NCBI RefSeq assembly: GCF_008806595.1
Contig: NZ_VZRB01000036.1
Location: forward strand, 20,432-84,431
From: Streptomyces luteolifulvus
GTDB taxonomy: Bacteria; Actinomycetota; Actinomycetes; Streptomycetales; Streptomycetaceae
Reading direction: 5' to 3'
DNA: 64,000 nucleotides
Part shown: piece by piece, positions 1 through 10,400 of the stretch
How positions within the stretch are numbered: the stretch's first letter is position 1
Layout of the letters: every line of letters begins with the position of its first letter
Notes under the pieces: generated by a model
Database searches by the model: none
Told to the model about the DNA's origin: nothing
Seen by the model: only the letters and a program-made list of their open reading frames with translations
Made by a program: the position numbers and the translations under genes

Positions 1-328
1 CGGTGGCGGCCGCAGGCTCGGACTCGGAGGCATGCGCGGCCGCTGCCACGAACGAAGCCGTGGTCGATTCCACGGTGCAGGCCGCGGTCGCCTTGTCAAC
101 CCCGTCCGCTCTGCCGGAGCCGCGCGCCCCGTGCGGCGCGCTCTTGCCAGCGGGACTGCGGTGACCGTGCCTGCTCCGGCCTTCCCTCCCGCTGCGGTGT
201 CCGTGGACGCCCCCGGCGTGCCAGCGGCAGACAGAGGCGGACGAGCCGCCTGCTGCCTTGTCCTCGCCTCCCTGGCAGGCGGTGAGGCCGAATCCGGCGA
301 CGAGCATGACTGCAGCGGCGGCGGTCAT
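1..328 (-). CDS. Lipoprotein N-terminus, truncated by the window edge (possibly frameshifted)
   Basis: Read on the minus strand from an ATG at 328, the product starts with a short hydrophobic stretch ending in a lipobox (GFGLTAC), then a Gly/Ser-rich linker typical of Streptomyces lipoproteins, and runs off the window at position 1. The last visible part (ATAACTVESTTASFVAA) resembles the start of a DUF4232-like domain; this is a weak family guess. The signal peptide has no basic residues after this ATG and no clear ribosome site, so the true start may lie a few codons upstream. The middle (about 100-220) reads more naturally in another frame (SAAGTPGASTDTAAGGK), so two compensating frameshifts are possible. 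It would be exported and anchored to the outer face of the membrane. Confidence 0.5.
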   Translation of the reverse strand, partial: MTAAAAVMLVAGFGLTACQGGEDKAAGGSSASVCRWHAGGVHGHRSGREGRSRHGHRSPAGKSAPHGARGSGRADGVDKATAACTVESTTASFVAAAAHASESEPAAAT

Positions 329-679
329 GCGAACTCGCAGGAAATTTACCCGAGTTACTGGTGTGTCGTGTCGTGGGGAAACACGTCGCGCTCCGCGCGC
401 CCCTTCCGGCGGCACGCCGTGGCAAGAGTCACAGGCGGCGACGTACAGGGCGGGGCAACCCGTACGGGCCGTCCGCTCATCGGCGCCCGTGCGCCCTGCA
501 TCGGACTGCATCGCCAACTCCCCTCTCCATCAGGGAAGTTGAGGCGTGAACGAGACAAGAACAGCAGCCGGTCAGTGAACCTGTGCGGCCTGCTGCCTCT
601 CTACGTGTCCGACGACCGTGTGCCGGTCAGGCGGGTGTCCGCCGCCCGGCGCGCTCCGACGAGACAAGGAAACAGATCC
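329..679. other. Intergenic region between divergent lipoprotein and RIP genes
   Basis: This 351-bp stretch separates the minus-strand lipoprotein start from the plus-strand ribosome-inactivating protein. It should hold both promoters, but I could not identify convincing -35/-10 elements. Open frames crossing it on both strands lack ribosome sites and recognisable protein sequence. A plausible ribosome site (AAGGA, 666-670) belongs to the downstream gene. Confidence 0.5.
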
Positions 680-1540
680 GTGGTCTTGCACCGCACACTG
701 AGAAAGATCCTGACGCTGTTCGCCGCCCTGGTCTGCACAGCTGTCATGGCCGGTCTGGCTGCCTCGCCGGCCCAGGCCGACCCCCACCGGGACCTCACGC
801 AGATCGACTGGAACATCACCAACCTGGACGAGGGGGGTGACGCCGCGGCCTCCGCCTACCACGGCATGGTCGGGCGGCTTCGTGACGTCAGCGGCCACCG
901 CCTGGGCAACAACCTCATGGAGACGACCACACAGCCGGCCCGCGTGATCGAAGTACGGGTCCTGACTGCCGGGCACCACCTGCTGTCCCTGTACTTCTGG
1001 GCGGACAACCTGTACCTGGGCGGCTACTGGGAACCGCACGGCGGCCACTACCTCTTCAGTGACCTGTGGCCCGACCAGATGCAGCGCATCCTGGGCAGCC
1101 CCGACGACGTACACATGCTGCCGTGGGGCTCCAACTACTCAGAGCTGCCCGGCGGCAGCAACCGGGGCAGCTTCAACCTCGGCCCGCAGGGCATCTGGAC
1201 CGCGCTGAACCGTCTGATGCGCTCGCACCAGCTCCTCCCCCAGGACCACCGTGACGTGGCCGCGGGAATCCTGCAGACCATCGCGGTCACCTCCGAGGCC
1301 GCCCGCTTCGGATACATCGAACGACTGGCCGGCGACAGCATCCGCAACAACCAGCCGACGCAGCTCGGCAGTACCGGCCTCGCCCTGGAGAACAACTGGA
1401 GCCGCATGTCGGAATGGGTACGCGGAGAACTCCAGAACCCCACCCGCCCCGACCTGGAGGTCGCCGGACACAGGTTCTCCTCGATCGGAGCCCTGATCGC
1501 CTTCGTGTACTACATGGAGATCAAACACCCCGGCTCCTGA
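680..1540 (+). CDS. Secreted ribosome-inactivating protein (rRNA N-glycosidase, RIP family)
   Basis: The 286-residue product has an N-terminal signal peptide (basic RTLRK, hydrophobic core, cleavage after SPAQA near residue 31) and then a Shiga/ricin A-chain type RIP domain. Family enzymes remove one adenine from the sarcin-ricin loop of large-subunit rRNA. The active-site landmarks are present: a Tyr in AYHGMVGRLR, a second Tyr in SNYSEL, the catalytic pair in SEAARFGYIE (E206, R209) and the tryptophan of LENNWSRM (W240). The GTG at 680 is chosen because AAGGA lies nine bases upstream and it starts directly before the signal peptide; the frame is open further upstream but looks non-coding. 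There is no lectin B-chain. Stand-alone RIPs are known in Streptomyces; target and delivery route here are unknown. It lies outside the T7SS operon and carries its own signal peptide, so Sec export is most likely. Confidence 0.88.
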   Translation: MVLHRTLRKILTLFAALVCTAVMAGLAASPAQADPHRDLTQIDWNITNLDEGGDAAASAYHGMVGRLRDVSGHRLGNNLMETTTQPARVIEVRVLTAGHHLLSLYFWADNLYLGGYWEPHGGHYLFSDLWPDQMQRILGSPDDVHMLPWGSNYSELPGGSNRGSFNLGPQGIWTALNRLMRSHQLLPQDHRDVAAGILQTIAVTSEAARFGYIERLAGDSIRNNQPTQLGSTGLALENNWSRMSEWVRGELQNPTRPDLEVAGHRFSSIGALIAFVYYMEIKHPGS

Positions 1541-1964
1541 ACCAGCCCTGCGGCACACCAGCACCGGCACGGTCGAGCTGAGCGACGCGGCGAACGCTGC
1601 GCCGAGATCACGCGGGACGCCGGCGCACTCCGCGGTGCGGAAAGGCCACGGCGCGGGCACCTCCCTTTGCCCTGCTCGTACTCATGGGCGTGTGTGGCGC
1701 CCGCAATGGCGCCGTGCCAGATCACCGTGCGGCGCGGGCAGTGAAGGGCCGTGCCGCAGCGCCGTACGGGGTGGAGCACCAGGGCTTCTCCTGACCGTGA
1801 TCGGAGGCATCTGGCCGATGTGCGCTTCGTCTCAGACTCCGTGGTCCACGCTCCACCCCAAACTCGTGGGTGCGAGCGTCGTCTACCGTCTGACGCGGGG
1901 CTCCGGACGGCATCCCGGCGAACAGACATCCGGCGGTGTCACAGCAGAAGAGGGTGGGGACGGG
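1541..1964. other. Intergenic region upstream of the SARP-type regulator
   Basis: This 424-bp stretch lies between the RIP gene and the AfsR-like regulator. Plus-strand frames that extend the regulator upstream give Arg/Gly/Ser-rich sequence without family similarity, so I treat it as non-coding. No clear promoter or terminator could be assigned. Confidence 0.4.
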
Positions 1965-4784
1965 GTGGAGTTCAAGCTGCTCGGGACGGTGTCCGTCATG
2001 AGCGAGGGGGCCGAGATACCGATCGGACCGGTCAAGCGGCGCAGCGTCCTCGCCGCGCTCCTGCTGCGGGCGAACTCCGCCGTGCCGATGAGCCGGCTGA
2101 TCGACGCGGTCTGGGAGGAGGAGCCTCCGGCGAGCGCCCGCACGGTCATCCAGGGCCATGTCTCACGACTGCGCGCGCTCTTCGACGAATACGCCGCTGC
2201 GGACCACGGTGTGGAACTGGCCACGCATGGGCAGGCGTACAAGCTCCGTGTGCCCCAGCCGCTGCTGGATGTGTTCCGCTTCGAGGAGCTCGTGCAGGGC
2301 GCCAGAGGTCACAAGCACCCCGCAGACGCCGTGCCGATGTTCCGTCAGGCACTGGGCCTGTGGCGCGGCCCCGCGCTGACGGGGACGGTGGCCAGCGCCC
2401 CCCTCACAGTCGCCGCCCATGCCCTGGAGGAGACCCGCATTGCCGTGGTCGAGCACCTCGCCGCGGCATACGGACGGCTCGGTGACCACGTCGCGGCGAC
2501 GACGCTGCTGCGTGCGGAGTCCGTGGCGCATCCGCTGCGCGAGTCGCTGGTGGCGGCGCTGATGCTGGCCCTGAACCGGTCGGGCCGTCAGTCGGAGGCG
2601 ATGGAGTGCTATCACCGGACGCGAGCACATCTCGGGGAAGAACTGGGAGTGGATCCGGGTCCGGAACTGCGGGCAGCGTACGAGGCCCTGCTGCGCGGCG
2701 TGCGACCGACCGAGCAGATCCTCCCCCTGCATGAGGGGAGTGCCGTCCGGTCCAGGCAGCCGGGCGGCCCCTGTGGCGCGGGCCTGCTCATGGACGGACC
2801 CGTCACCGCGTCGACCGAGGGCGTGGCCATGGAGCGGGCCTCCGACCCGGCCGCGGCAGAGGACGCCTCCGGCCCCCTTACCGTGGCTCTCCCGGCCCCG
2901 GATCTGCTTCCTCGGGCGCCGCGCGGATTCGTGGGGCGCGCGCCGGAGTTCGCCGCTCTCGACGCGGCGGTCGAAGCGGCCAGGCTCGCCCTGGTCACCG
3001 GGCCCGCCGGGGTCGGCAAGACCGCGCTCGCGCTGCACTGGGCGCACGAGCGCGCCGCGGCCTACCCGGACGGCGTGCTCTATGCCGATCTGCGAGGTTT
3101 CAGCCCGCACGACGGAGTCGAACCGTGCGACGTGCTGCGCGAGTTCCTGTCGGCGCTCGGAGTACCGTCCTGCCGCATCCCGGAGTCGCCCACCGCAGCC
3201 GCCGCGCTGTACCGCTCCGTCACCGCGAACCTCGCCCTGCTCGTGGTCCTGGACAACGTCCGCAGCGCGGACCTGGCCCGCCCGCTGCTGCCCGCCGGTC
3301 CCGACAGCGCCGGCCTGGTCACGTCCCGGCTCCGGCTCGGCGGCCTCGTCGTCACCGAACTCGCCCGTCCGGTCCCGCTCGACGTCCTCGGAGTCGACGC
3401 GTCCACCGCTGTGCTCGCTACGGCCGTGGGCGACACCCGGGTCGATGCGGAGCCGTCCGCCGCCCGGCGCCTCGCCGCCCTCTGCGACGGTCTCCCACTC
3501 GCCCTGCGCGTCACCGCCGCGCAACTCGCCGTCCGGCCCCACTGGCGCCTTTCCGACCTGGCCACGGAACTCGCCGACGAGCAGCGCAGGCTCGCGCTGC
3601 TCTCCGTGGACGGCTCCGAGGGCGCCGGCGCCCAGGGCGTCGCGGCCGCCCTGCACCTCACCGTCGAGAGGCTCCCGGAGGAAGCCGCACGGCTTTTCCG
3701 CCAGCTGGGCGTGCTACCCGGCCGGGACCTGGACCGGCACGCGGCGGCCGCCCTGCTCGACCGCGCACCCACAGTCGCCGCCGAAGCACTGGACCGGCTC
3801 TGCGACGCACACCTGCTCAGCGAGTACGCACCCGGCCGCCACACGCTCCACGACCTCGTCCGGCTCTACACCCGAGGTCTCGGCGCCGACGACGACGCGC
3901 TGCTGCGTCTGCTGGACCACTACACGCTCACCGCACTGGCCGCCGCCCGCGCCGCCGAGCCGGACGACCAGCCGTGCTGCACCATGCCGTCCAACGCCCG
4001 CCTGCCTCGCGGGGGCGCGCCGCTCTTCGCGGGCCGGGACTCCGCGCTCCTGTGGTACGCGGCCGAACGCGACAACCTCGCCGCCGCCGTCGCGGCGGCC
4101 CGCGCCGCAGGACACCACGACCGCGCCTGGCGACTGGGCATCCTCCAGTGGCCGTACATCCTGTGGAACGCGCACGACTGCTGGGCGCCGCTCCTGGAGG
4201 ACGCGGTCGACTCGGCCGCCCGGGTCTCCGACCCCGGTGCCGAGTCCAAGGCCCGCGCGCTCATCGGCTGGGTGCTCACCCAGGAGAATCGGCTCCCGGA
4301 GGCGCTGGTGCACCTGCGTCTCGCCCCCTCGCTCGCCGCACAGGCCGGCGAAGTGTCCAGCGAGGCGACTGCCCTGGTCAACCTCGCAGTAGCGCTGGAC
4401 AGGTTCGACGTGAGCGAGGAGTCCCTGGCCCACACCGCCAGGGCGGCCGCGCTCGTCCGGGGTACCGGGGATGTGATGACCGAGTTGCTGGCCCTTGAGC
4501 ACCGCGCGCGTCAGCTGATCGCCGTGGGCGATCACTCCGGCGCGCTCATCTGCGCACGCGAGGGGCTCGCCCTCGACGGAGACACGGTCAACGGCCTCGT
4601 GGGCATCCGGCAGAGCATGCTGGCCGCCACCGCTGGAGCGGCACTGATGGCCCTTGGGAAGACCGTCGCGGGCAAGGCCATGCTTGCACGGGCCAGGCAA
4701 CTGGCGTCGGCTCACGGGTACGAGGAAGGCGTACGCCGGGTGGAGGCCGTGCTCCAGCAGACCGGCGATACGTCGGCAGCATGA
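1965..4784 (+). CDS. AfsR/SARP-family transcriptional regulator with NB-ARC and TPR domains
   Basis: The 939-residue protein begins at a GTG directly before the conserved SARP start (VEFKLLGTVSV). Residues about 1-95 form the OmpR-like winged helix and about 96-245 the bacterial transcriptional activation domain (it contains GEELGVDPGPELRAAYEALL, a family hallmark). After a linker comes an NB-ARC/STAND ATPase with P-loop GPAGVGKT (K352) and Walker B in LLVVLDNV near residue 425. The last roughly 250 residues are Ala/Leu-rich helical repeats, consistent with TPRs. Such regulators bind direct repeats and activate secondary-metabolism or developmental genes, using ATP-driven oligomerisation. The gene is convergent with the T7SS accessory gene ending at 5061. 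Whether it controls the RIP, the T7SS locus or something outside the window cannot be told. Confidence 0.9.
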   Translation: MEFKLLGTVSVMSEGAEIPIGPVKRRSVLAALLLRANSAVPMSRLIDAVWEEEPPASARTVIQGHVSRLRALFDEYAAADHGVELATHGQAYKLRVPQPLLDVFRFEELVQGARGHKHPADAVPMFRQALGLWRGPALTGTVASAPLTVAAHALEETRIAVVEHLAAAYGRLGDHVAATTLLRAESVAHPLRESLVAALMLALNRSGRQSEAMECYHRTRAHLGEELGVDPGPELRAAYEALLRGVRPTEQILPLHEGSAVRSRQPGGPCGAGLLMDGPVTASTEGVAMERASDPAAAEDASGPLTVALPAPDLLPRAPRGFVGRAPEFAALDAAVEAARLALVTGPAGVGKTALALHWAHERAAAYPDGVLYADLRGFSPHDGVEPCDVLREFLSALGVPSCRIPESPTAAAALYRSVTANLALLVVLDNVRSADLARPLLPAGPDSAGLVTSRLRLGGLVVTELARPVPLDVLGVDASTAVLATAVGDTRVDAEPSAARRLAALCDGLPLALRVTAAQLAVRPHWRLSDLATELADEQRRLALLSVDGSEGAGAQGVAAALHLTVERLPEEAARLFRQLGVLPGRDLDRHAAAALLDRAPTVAAEALDRLCDAHLLSEYAPGRHTLHDLVRLYTRGLGADDDALLRLLDHYTLTALAAARAAEPDDQPCCTMPSNARLPRGGAPLFAGRDSALLWYAAERDNLAAAVAAARAAGHHDRAWRLGILQWPYILWNAHDCWAPLLEDAVDSAARVSDPGAESKARALIGWVLTQENRLPEALVHLRLAPSLAAQAGEVSSEATALVNLAVALDRFDVSEESLAHTARAAALVRGTGDVMTELLALEHRARQLIAVGDHSGALICAREGLALDGDTVNGLVGIRQSMLAATAGAALMALGKTVAGKAMLARARQLASAHGYEEGVRRVEAVLQQTGDTSAA

Positions 4785-5060
4785 CGTTGACCGGATGTCA
4801 GCGCAGCGGCAGCCAAACGGCTCAACCTGCGGTGAACCTGTGTGGAGCACGAGTACGGCCCCCGCATCCGTAGCCAAGCGCGACCGAGGCGGGCAGGCCG
4901 CCGAGCAGAGCCTGGGTGCACCCCCACTGCCCGCCGAGTCGCCATCCCCAACCCGCCCGTACCTGGGAGCCGTCCTCCGGTGGCCGCCCGTCCCGTAGTC
5001 AGCACTCCCTTGGCCCAGGTACCCATGAGCACATCCTCTCCACAGAACCGGAGATTCGCC

Positions 5061-7439
5061 TCACTCCAGGACCGCTCCGGGGGCCACATGAAAGCGGGTC
5101 GCGTCCGGGAGGGCGCGGCGGTCGTGGGATTCCAGCATGTCCCTGCGCTCGAACCATTCGCTCAGGCGGGTACGGGCCTGCTCGTCGCGTTTGCGGAAGC
5201 GGTCGTCCGCGCCGTCGGTCTCCGCGGACGAGATCTCGCGGAGCAGGACGCGGATCGGCGCCGTTTCGTCCTCCGCCAAGTGGAGAGCCAGGACGGAGAA
5301 GGCCGTGCCCGGAGGGAACACCACCTCCGGTTCGTCGTCCGTCCCGAGGAAGACGGACGTGCGGCGGCCGGTGGTGGACCAGATTCCGAATTCGACCGCG
5401 CCCTCCAGCTCCGCGTCGCACGCCGGGACGGCCGCCACCGCTGCGGGCTCGACGAGAACCGTGCCCGGCACGTACCGGTCCAGCGGCACCCGCTCTGCCG
5501 GGGCCGCGAGCATGACCGCCCCGTAGTGCCCCGGCAGGCGGCGCAGACCTGATTCCAGGCAGCGCAGTAGCGGGGTGAAGGGGCCGGGCGCGGCCGCCCG
5601 CGCGGCCTCGGCCAGTCCCGAGCGGGACCCCAAGTCGGGAGCGTCGGCCTGGTACAGGGCGATGGCGACCATGTCCGGCTTGAGGCCGTCCTGCGCCGTG
5701 GAGCGCAGCGAAGGCAGCCGGGAGGCCAGCAGCTCCGCCTTGCTGGCGAGGATGTGGTACTTCTCGCCCAGGAGTTCCCGGAGAGCCGCTCGATCGTCCG
5801 GGCCGCTGCCGCCGCCCGGTTTCGACGGGGGGACGGGCATCGGTGAGGTGCCGGGAGCCTCCCTCATCGCGGGCTGCGCCTCCTGCGGAGCCGGGGCCGG
5901 ACTCGGGGACAAGGTGGGAGTCGCAACGCGTGCCGGGGTCGGAGCCTGCGCCTCGGTGATCGCTTCGTTCGCGGTCCGGGGCGGGACCGGTCCGGTACGG
6001 GGTTGGGGGGCGGGCTCGGGCGCCGGCGCCGGGCGGGAGTTCGTACGGCCCAGCCAGCGCAGGTCCAGTTCCCCCGCCCAGGAACGGGGCTGCTCCTCTT
6101 CGGACGCGTAACCGTGGAGCAGCAGTCCGCACGGCTCCGTCGCGCCCAGGTCCGGCAGCGCGGCCAGTACTCCGGGCAGTGCCCGCCGGACCTCGGGACC
6201 GACGGGTCGTTCCCCGTCGCCCACGATCAGGATCGGGCCGGCCGGGTCGGGGCGCACCGTACGGGGGCGCGCGTCCGGAGCCCGGTCCGCCGGGCGCAGC
6301 CAGAGTCCCGCCGGGACGAGTTCGATGCGCCAGCCCTCCAGGTCCGCGCACGCGTACGACGCCGGGGCCGTCGCCTCCGGGCCGGACAGCCGCAGCCACG
6401 CGGACGGCACCACGCGGTCGTGTACGGGCGAGGCAGCGAGTTCCACCAGGAGGGGCTGCCAGGTTGGCGTGCCCTGTCCGTCGAGGAACGTGGTGGCGTG
6501 GTCGTCGATCGTCCGTACGGGCAGGCCGATCGCCGCCCGCACCGTACGGTCGAGGCGGTCCGCGAGGGCCACCGCCATGACGACGAGGTCGGACGGGTCG
6601 GCCCACGGCGCGGCCAGGAGGAGGTGTCGCGCGCCGGCGGCATCCGCCGGTACCCGGTCCAGGAGTTCGGCGGCGGGCAGCGCGGGGCGGGCCGGTGTTC
6701 CCACACCCAGGAGGAAGGTGTCCGGGCCGACGCCGATCAGCGGCTCGACCGCCTTGGGCGGTTCTCCCAGCCAGATTCCACCCGGAACCGCGCGGCTGTC
6801 CTCCGCCGGATCCTCCCCCGGCTCCCCGGTCGGCGTCGCTCCGATTGCGTGCGCGCCGCCCTGGGACTCCGCCACAACGGGAACGGGCGGCGCGGGGGGT
6901 GGGAGCGGCTCCTCCGCCTCCGGGGCCTCCGCCTCCGGGTCCTCTTCTTCCTGCTCCTCTTCTTCCCGCTCCTCCGACTCCCACGGCTCCTGGGCCTGCG
7001 GTTCCGCCGGAGGCCACCCCGGGCCCAGTTCGTACGGTTCCTCCCCAGGTTCCGAAAGCCACCAGGTGCCCGTTTCCGCGAGGCGCAGCGTGCCGTCCGG
7101 TTCGACGCTGACCACGCCGTCCGGGGCGACCACCGTGAAGTCCGCCGCCTTGGCGACCCCCTGCACCGGGCGGCCGCCGCCGGGGCCCCGCGCGGCCAGG
7201 CCCGAAGCGGCGAGCACCAGGCGGGTCGCGCCGCGCTCCCCGGCGAGGGCCACCAGGTCCGGCAGGGCGCGGCGGAGGACCGGTGCTGCGTCCGGCGCTG
7301 CGGCCAGCACCAGGAGCGCACCGGGCAGCGGGGGCAGCCCGCTCAGCACGGGCGTCAGGGCGGCAGCCGTCTCCTCGGACGCGATCACCATGTGCGGGCC
7401 GACGGGGTGCGTGCCCGATGCGGGGGCGGACGTGGTCAT
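5061..7439 (-). CDS. T7SS-associated accessory protein with ART-like C-terminal domain
   Basis: The 792-residue product starts at an ATG (7439-7437) that overlaps the eccC stop in an ATGA arrangement, so the two are almost certainly co-translated. It shows two alpha/beta segments (about 1-130 and 230-480) separated by a very acidic Glu/Pro linker (about 135-200), a Pro/Ala/Thr-rich linker (about 480-570) and a C-terminal domain of about 200 residues. That domain has WSTTG followed 17 residues later by an ExE-like EPEVVFPPGTAF (E703, E705), which resembles the S-T-S and E-x-E parts of arginine-type ADP-ribosyltransferases. The expected upstream catalytic Arg and normal spacing are not evident, so it may be inactive. 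No signal peptide or membrane segment is present; a cytosolic partner of EccC is likely. Tight coupling to the secretion motor argues for a role in substrate handling. The family is not one I can name. Confidence 0.7.
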   Translation of the reverse strand: MTTSAPASGTHPVGPHMVIASEETAAALTPVLSGLPPLPGALLVLAAAPDAAPVLRRALPDLVALAGERGATRLVLAASGLAARGPGGGRPVQGVAKAADFTVVAPDGVVSVEPDGTLRLAETGTWWLSEPGEEPYELGPGWPPAEPQAQEPWESEEREEEEQEEEDPEAEAPEAEEPLPPPAPPVPVVAESQGGAHAIGATPTGEPGEDPAEDSRAVPGGIWLGEPPKAVEPLIGVGPDTFLLGVGTPARPALPAAELLDRVPADAAGARHLLLAAPWADPSDLVVMAVALADRLDRTVRAAIGLPVRTIDDHATTFLDGQGTPTWQPLLVELAASPVHDRVVPSAWLRLSGPEATAPASYACADLEGWRIELVPAGLWLRPADRAPDARPRTVRPDPAGPILIVGDGERPVGPEVRRALPGVLAALPDLGATEPCGLLLHGYASEEEQPRSWAGELDLRWLGRTNSRPAPAPEPAPQPRTGPVPPRTANEAITEAQAPTPARVATPTLSPSPAPAPQEAQPAMREAPGTSPMPVPPSKPGGGSGPDDRAALRELLGEKYHILASKAELLASRLPSLRSTAQDGLKPDMVAIALYQADAPDLGSRSGLAEAARAAAPGPFTPLLRCLESGLRRLPGHYGAVMLAAPAERVPLDRYVPGTVLVEPAAVAAVPACDAELEGAVEFGIWSTTGRRTSVFLGTDDEPEVVFPPGTAFSVLALHLAEDETAPIRVLLREISSAETDGADDRFRKRDEQARTRLSEWFERRDMLESHDRRALPDATRFHVAPGAVLE

Positions 7440-10400
7440 CCGGGGTGTCCGTTCTGCGCGGTGCGGCCGTCGGGGTCGAGCAGCGGGGTCTGGAGTTGCA
7501 CCGTGCGGCGGCGGGTGATGTGCAGCGCGCGTCCGGTGGGCAGCACCTTCGGCTTCGTGCTGCCGAAGAGATGACCCTCGGTGGGCGGGCAGGACAGCAG
7601 GACGGCCGGAGTGTTGACGTCCTGGAGCTTGCGCAGGAGCGGGTCGGACAGCCCGCGGCCGGCGCCGTTGGCGGAGCGGGCGACGATGATGTGCAGGCCG
7701 ATCTCCGCGCCCTGGGCAAGGTTGTCGAGGACGGCCGCGAAGGGGTGGGCCGACAGCGAGCCGTTGACCAGGTCGTAGTCGTCTACGAGTACGAAGAGTT
7801 CCGGGCCGCTCCACCAATCGCGCAGCCGGAGCCGGTCCGGGGTGATGTCGGCGGCCGGGACGCGGTTGGCGATCGCTTTGCCCGCGCCGGTGATCATCTG
7901 GCGCAGCGGGTCCGCGGAGACCGCGTAGCCGAGGCGGTACTCCTCAGGCACGGTCTCGTACATCTCGCGGCGGAAGTCGGCCAGCATCAGGCGGCCCTGG
8001 TCGGAGGTGTAGGCGCGCATGATCTGGGTGGCGATGTGCTTGAGCAGGTTGGTCTTGCCGGTCTCGCTGTCGCCGACGACGATCAGGTGCGGGTCCTGGG
8101 AGAAGTCGTGCCACAGCGGCTGGACGTCGTTCTCCTCCAGACCGAGCGGGATCCGCAGGGAGCCGTGGGGCTCGGGGAGGTCGGCGGCGTCGAGGACGAG
8201 GGGAAGCATCCGGACCTCGGGGGCGCGCGGGCCGGTCCAGTGGTCGGCGACGACGTCGACCAGGTCGGCGACGCCCTCGCCGAGGTCGTGGACGGAGCCG
8301 ACGCCGTCCATGCGGGGCAGCGCGCACAGGAAGTGCATCTGGTCGGCGGTCAGGCCGCGGCCGGGCATCTTGGGGACTTTGGCCGCCGCCCGCATGTTGA
8401 CGACCGAGTCCACGGCGTCGCCCAGGCGCAGTTCGAAGCGGGTCTGCAGCTGGTCGCGGAGGGCGCCGGTGATCTCGCCCCAGCGGGTGGTGCCGACGAA
8501 CAGATGGACGCCGTAGTTGAGTCCGCGCTGGGAAATGAGGGTGAGGGGCTGGACCAGGTCCATGAAATCCTGGCGCAGCGTGTTCCAGCCGTCGATGACC
8601 AGGAACACGTCTCCATGCGGGTCGTCGGGGAGTTCGCCCGCCGCCTTCTTGCGACGGAAGGCGGCGACGGAGTCGACGCCGAGTTCGGCGAAGTACTTCT
8701 CGCGGCGGGTGATGACCGCGTTGACCTCGGCGACGGTCCGGACGACCCGGTCCGGGTCGTGCCGGCCGGTGACCCCGCCGACGTGCGGCAGGCTGCGCAG
8801 GCTCGACAGGGCGCCGCCGCCGAAGTCCAGGCAGTAGAACTGCACTTCGGCCGGGGTGTGGGTGAGGGAGAGCGCCGTCATCAGGGTGCGGATGAGGGTG
8901 GACTTGCCGGACTGCGGGGCGCCGGCGATGCCGATGTGGCCGTCGGCGCCGCCGAGGTCGGCCACGAGCAGGTCGCGGACCTGCTGGAATGGCTTGTCCA
9001 CGACACCGACGGGGACTTTGAGCGTGCCGCGCTCCTCGCCCCCGGCGGTGAAGCCGTGTTCGGGGTCGGGTCCGATCGGGGGCAGCAGTTCGTCCAGGGT
9101 CGGCGGCACGTCGAGGGGCGGCAGCCACACCTGGTATGCGGGGGGACCGGCGTCGACCAGGCGTTCGGCGGCGATGTCGAGGAGCGTCCGAGTCTCCTCG
9201 GCCGCGGTCTCCTCGTCCGGGTCGGGGGCGGCGGGCAGCACGCGCGGGGCCACGTAGTCGGTGCCGAGGGCGACGACCTGGCCCTCGATCACCGAACGCC
9301 GGGCGGCCGGGCGGCGCTTGGGCCGGTAGGTGCCGGAGACGTAGGCGGCCTTGAAGCGGGTGAGGGTGGAGATGTCGCTGCGCAGGTAGCCGTTGCCGGG
9401 CTGGGAGGGGAGCTGGTAGGCGTCGGGGACGCCCAGAACACCCCTGGACTCCATGGCGGAGAAGGTCCGCAGACCGATCCGGTACGACAGGTGGGACTCC
9501 AGCTGGTGCACGCGTCCTTCGTCGAGGCGTTGGGAGGCGAGCAGCAGGTGGACGCCGAGGGAGCGGCCGAGTCGGCCGATCATGACGAACAGATCCATGA
9601 AGTCGCGGTGGGCCGAGAGCAGTTCGGAGAACTCGTCGACGACGACGAAGAGGGTGGGCAGCGGGTCCAGCGGAGTGCCGGTGGCACGGGCGCTCTCGTA
9701 CTCCAGGAGGGAGGCGTAGTTCCCGGCGGCGCGCAGCAGTTCCTGGCGGCGGATCATCTCGCCGTGCAGCGCGTCGCGCATGCGGTCGACCAGGTCGGCC
9801 TCGTCGGCGAGGTTGGTGATGACGGCGGAGGTGTGGGGCAGGCCGTCCAGGCCGAGGAAGGTGGCGCCGCCCTTGAAGTCGACGAGGACGAAGTTGAGGA
9901 TCTCCGAGGAGTGGGTCAGGGCCAGGGCGAGGACGAGGGTGCGCAGCAGTTCGGACTTGCCGGAGCCGGTGGCACCGATCAGCATGCCGTGCGGGCCCAT
10001 GCCGCCCTGGGCGGATTCCTTGATGTCGAGGTCGATGGGGGTGCCGTCGGGGCCGAGGCCGAGCGGAACCCGGAGCTTGTTGGACTGGTTGCGCCGCGCC
10101 CATTGCTCCTTGGCGTCGAAGCCGTACAGGTCGGGGATGCCGAGCAGGCCGGCCAGATCGAAGTCGGTCTCCAGGGGTTCACCCGCGTCGACACTGTCGC
10201 CGAGCCGGTACGGGGCCATGGCGGCGGCCAGCCGGGTGGTGGCGGCGGGGGTGAGGCCGTCGGGGACACCGAGCCGGGTGATCTCGTCCTTGCGGTTGCG
10301 GTCGGCGCCGACCATCTCCAGGGTGCCGGGGTCGTCGGGGGTGCCGGTGATCCGCAGCCGGAGGGTGAGTCGGCCGTGTTTCCACTCCAGGGTGGAGCCG

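Noticed and set aside
32..679. N-terminal extension of the RIP to position 32
   Set aside because: It would bury the signal peptide inside the protein and overlaps the minus-strand lipoprotein; the GTG at 680 has a ribosome site.
1635..1964. N-terminal extension of the SARP regulator to 1635
   Set aside because: The added 110 residues have no similarity to the family; the GTG at 1965 precedes the conserved start of the winged helix.
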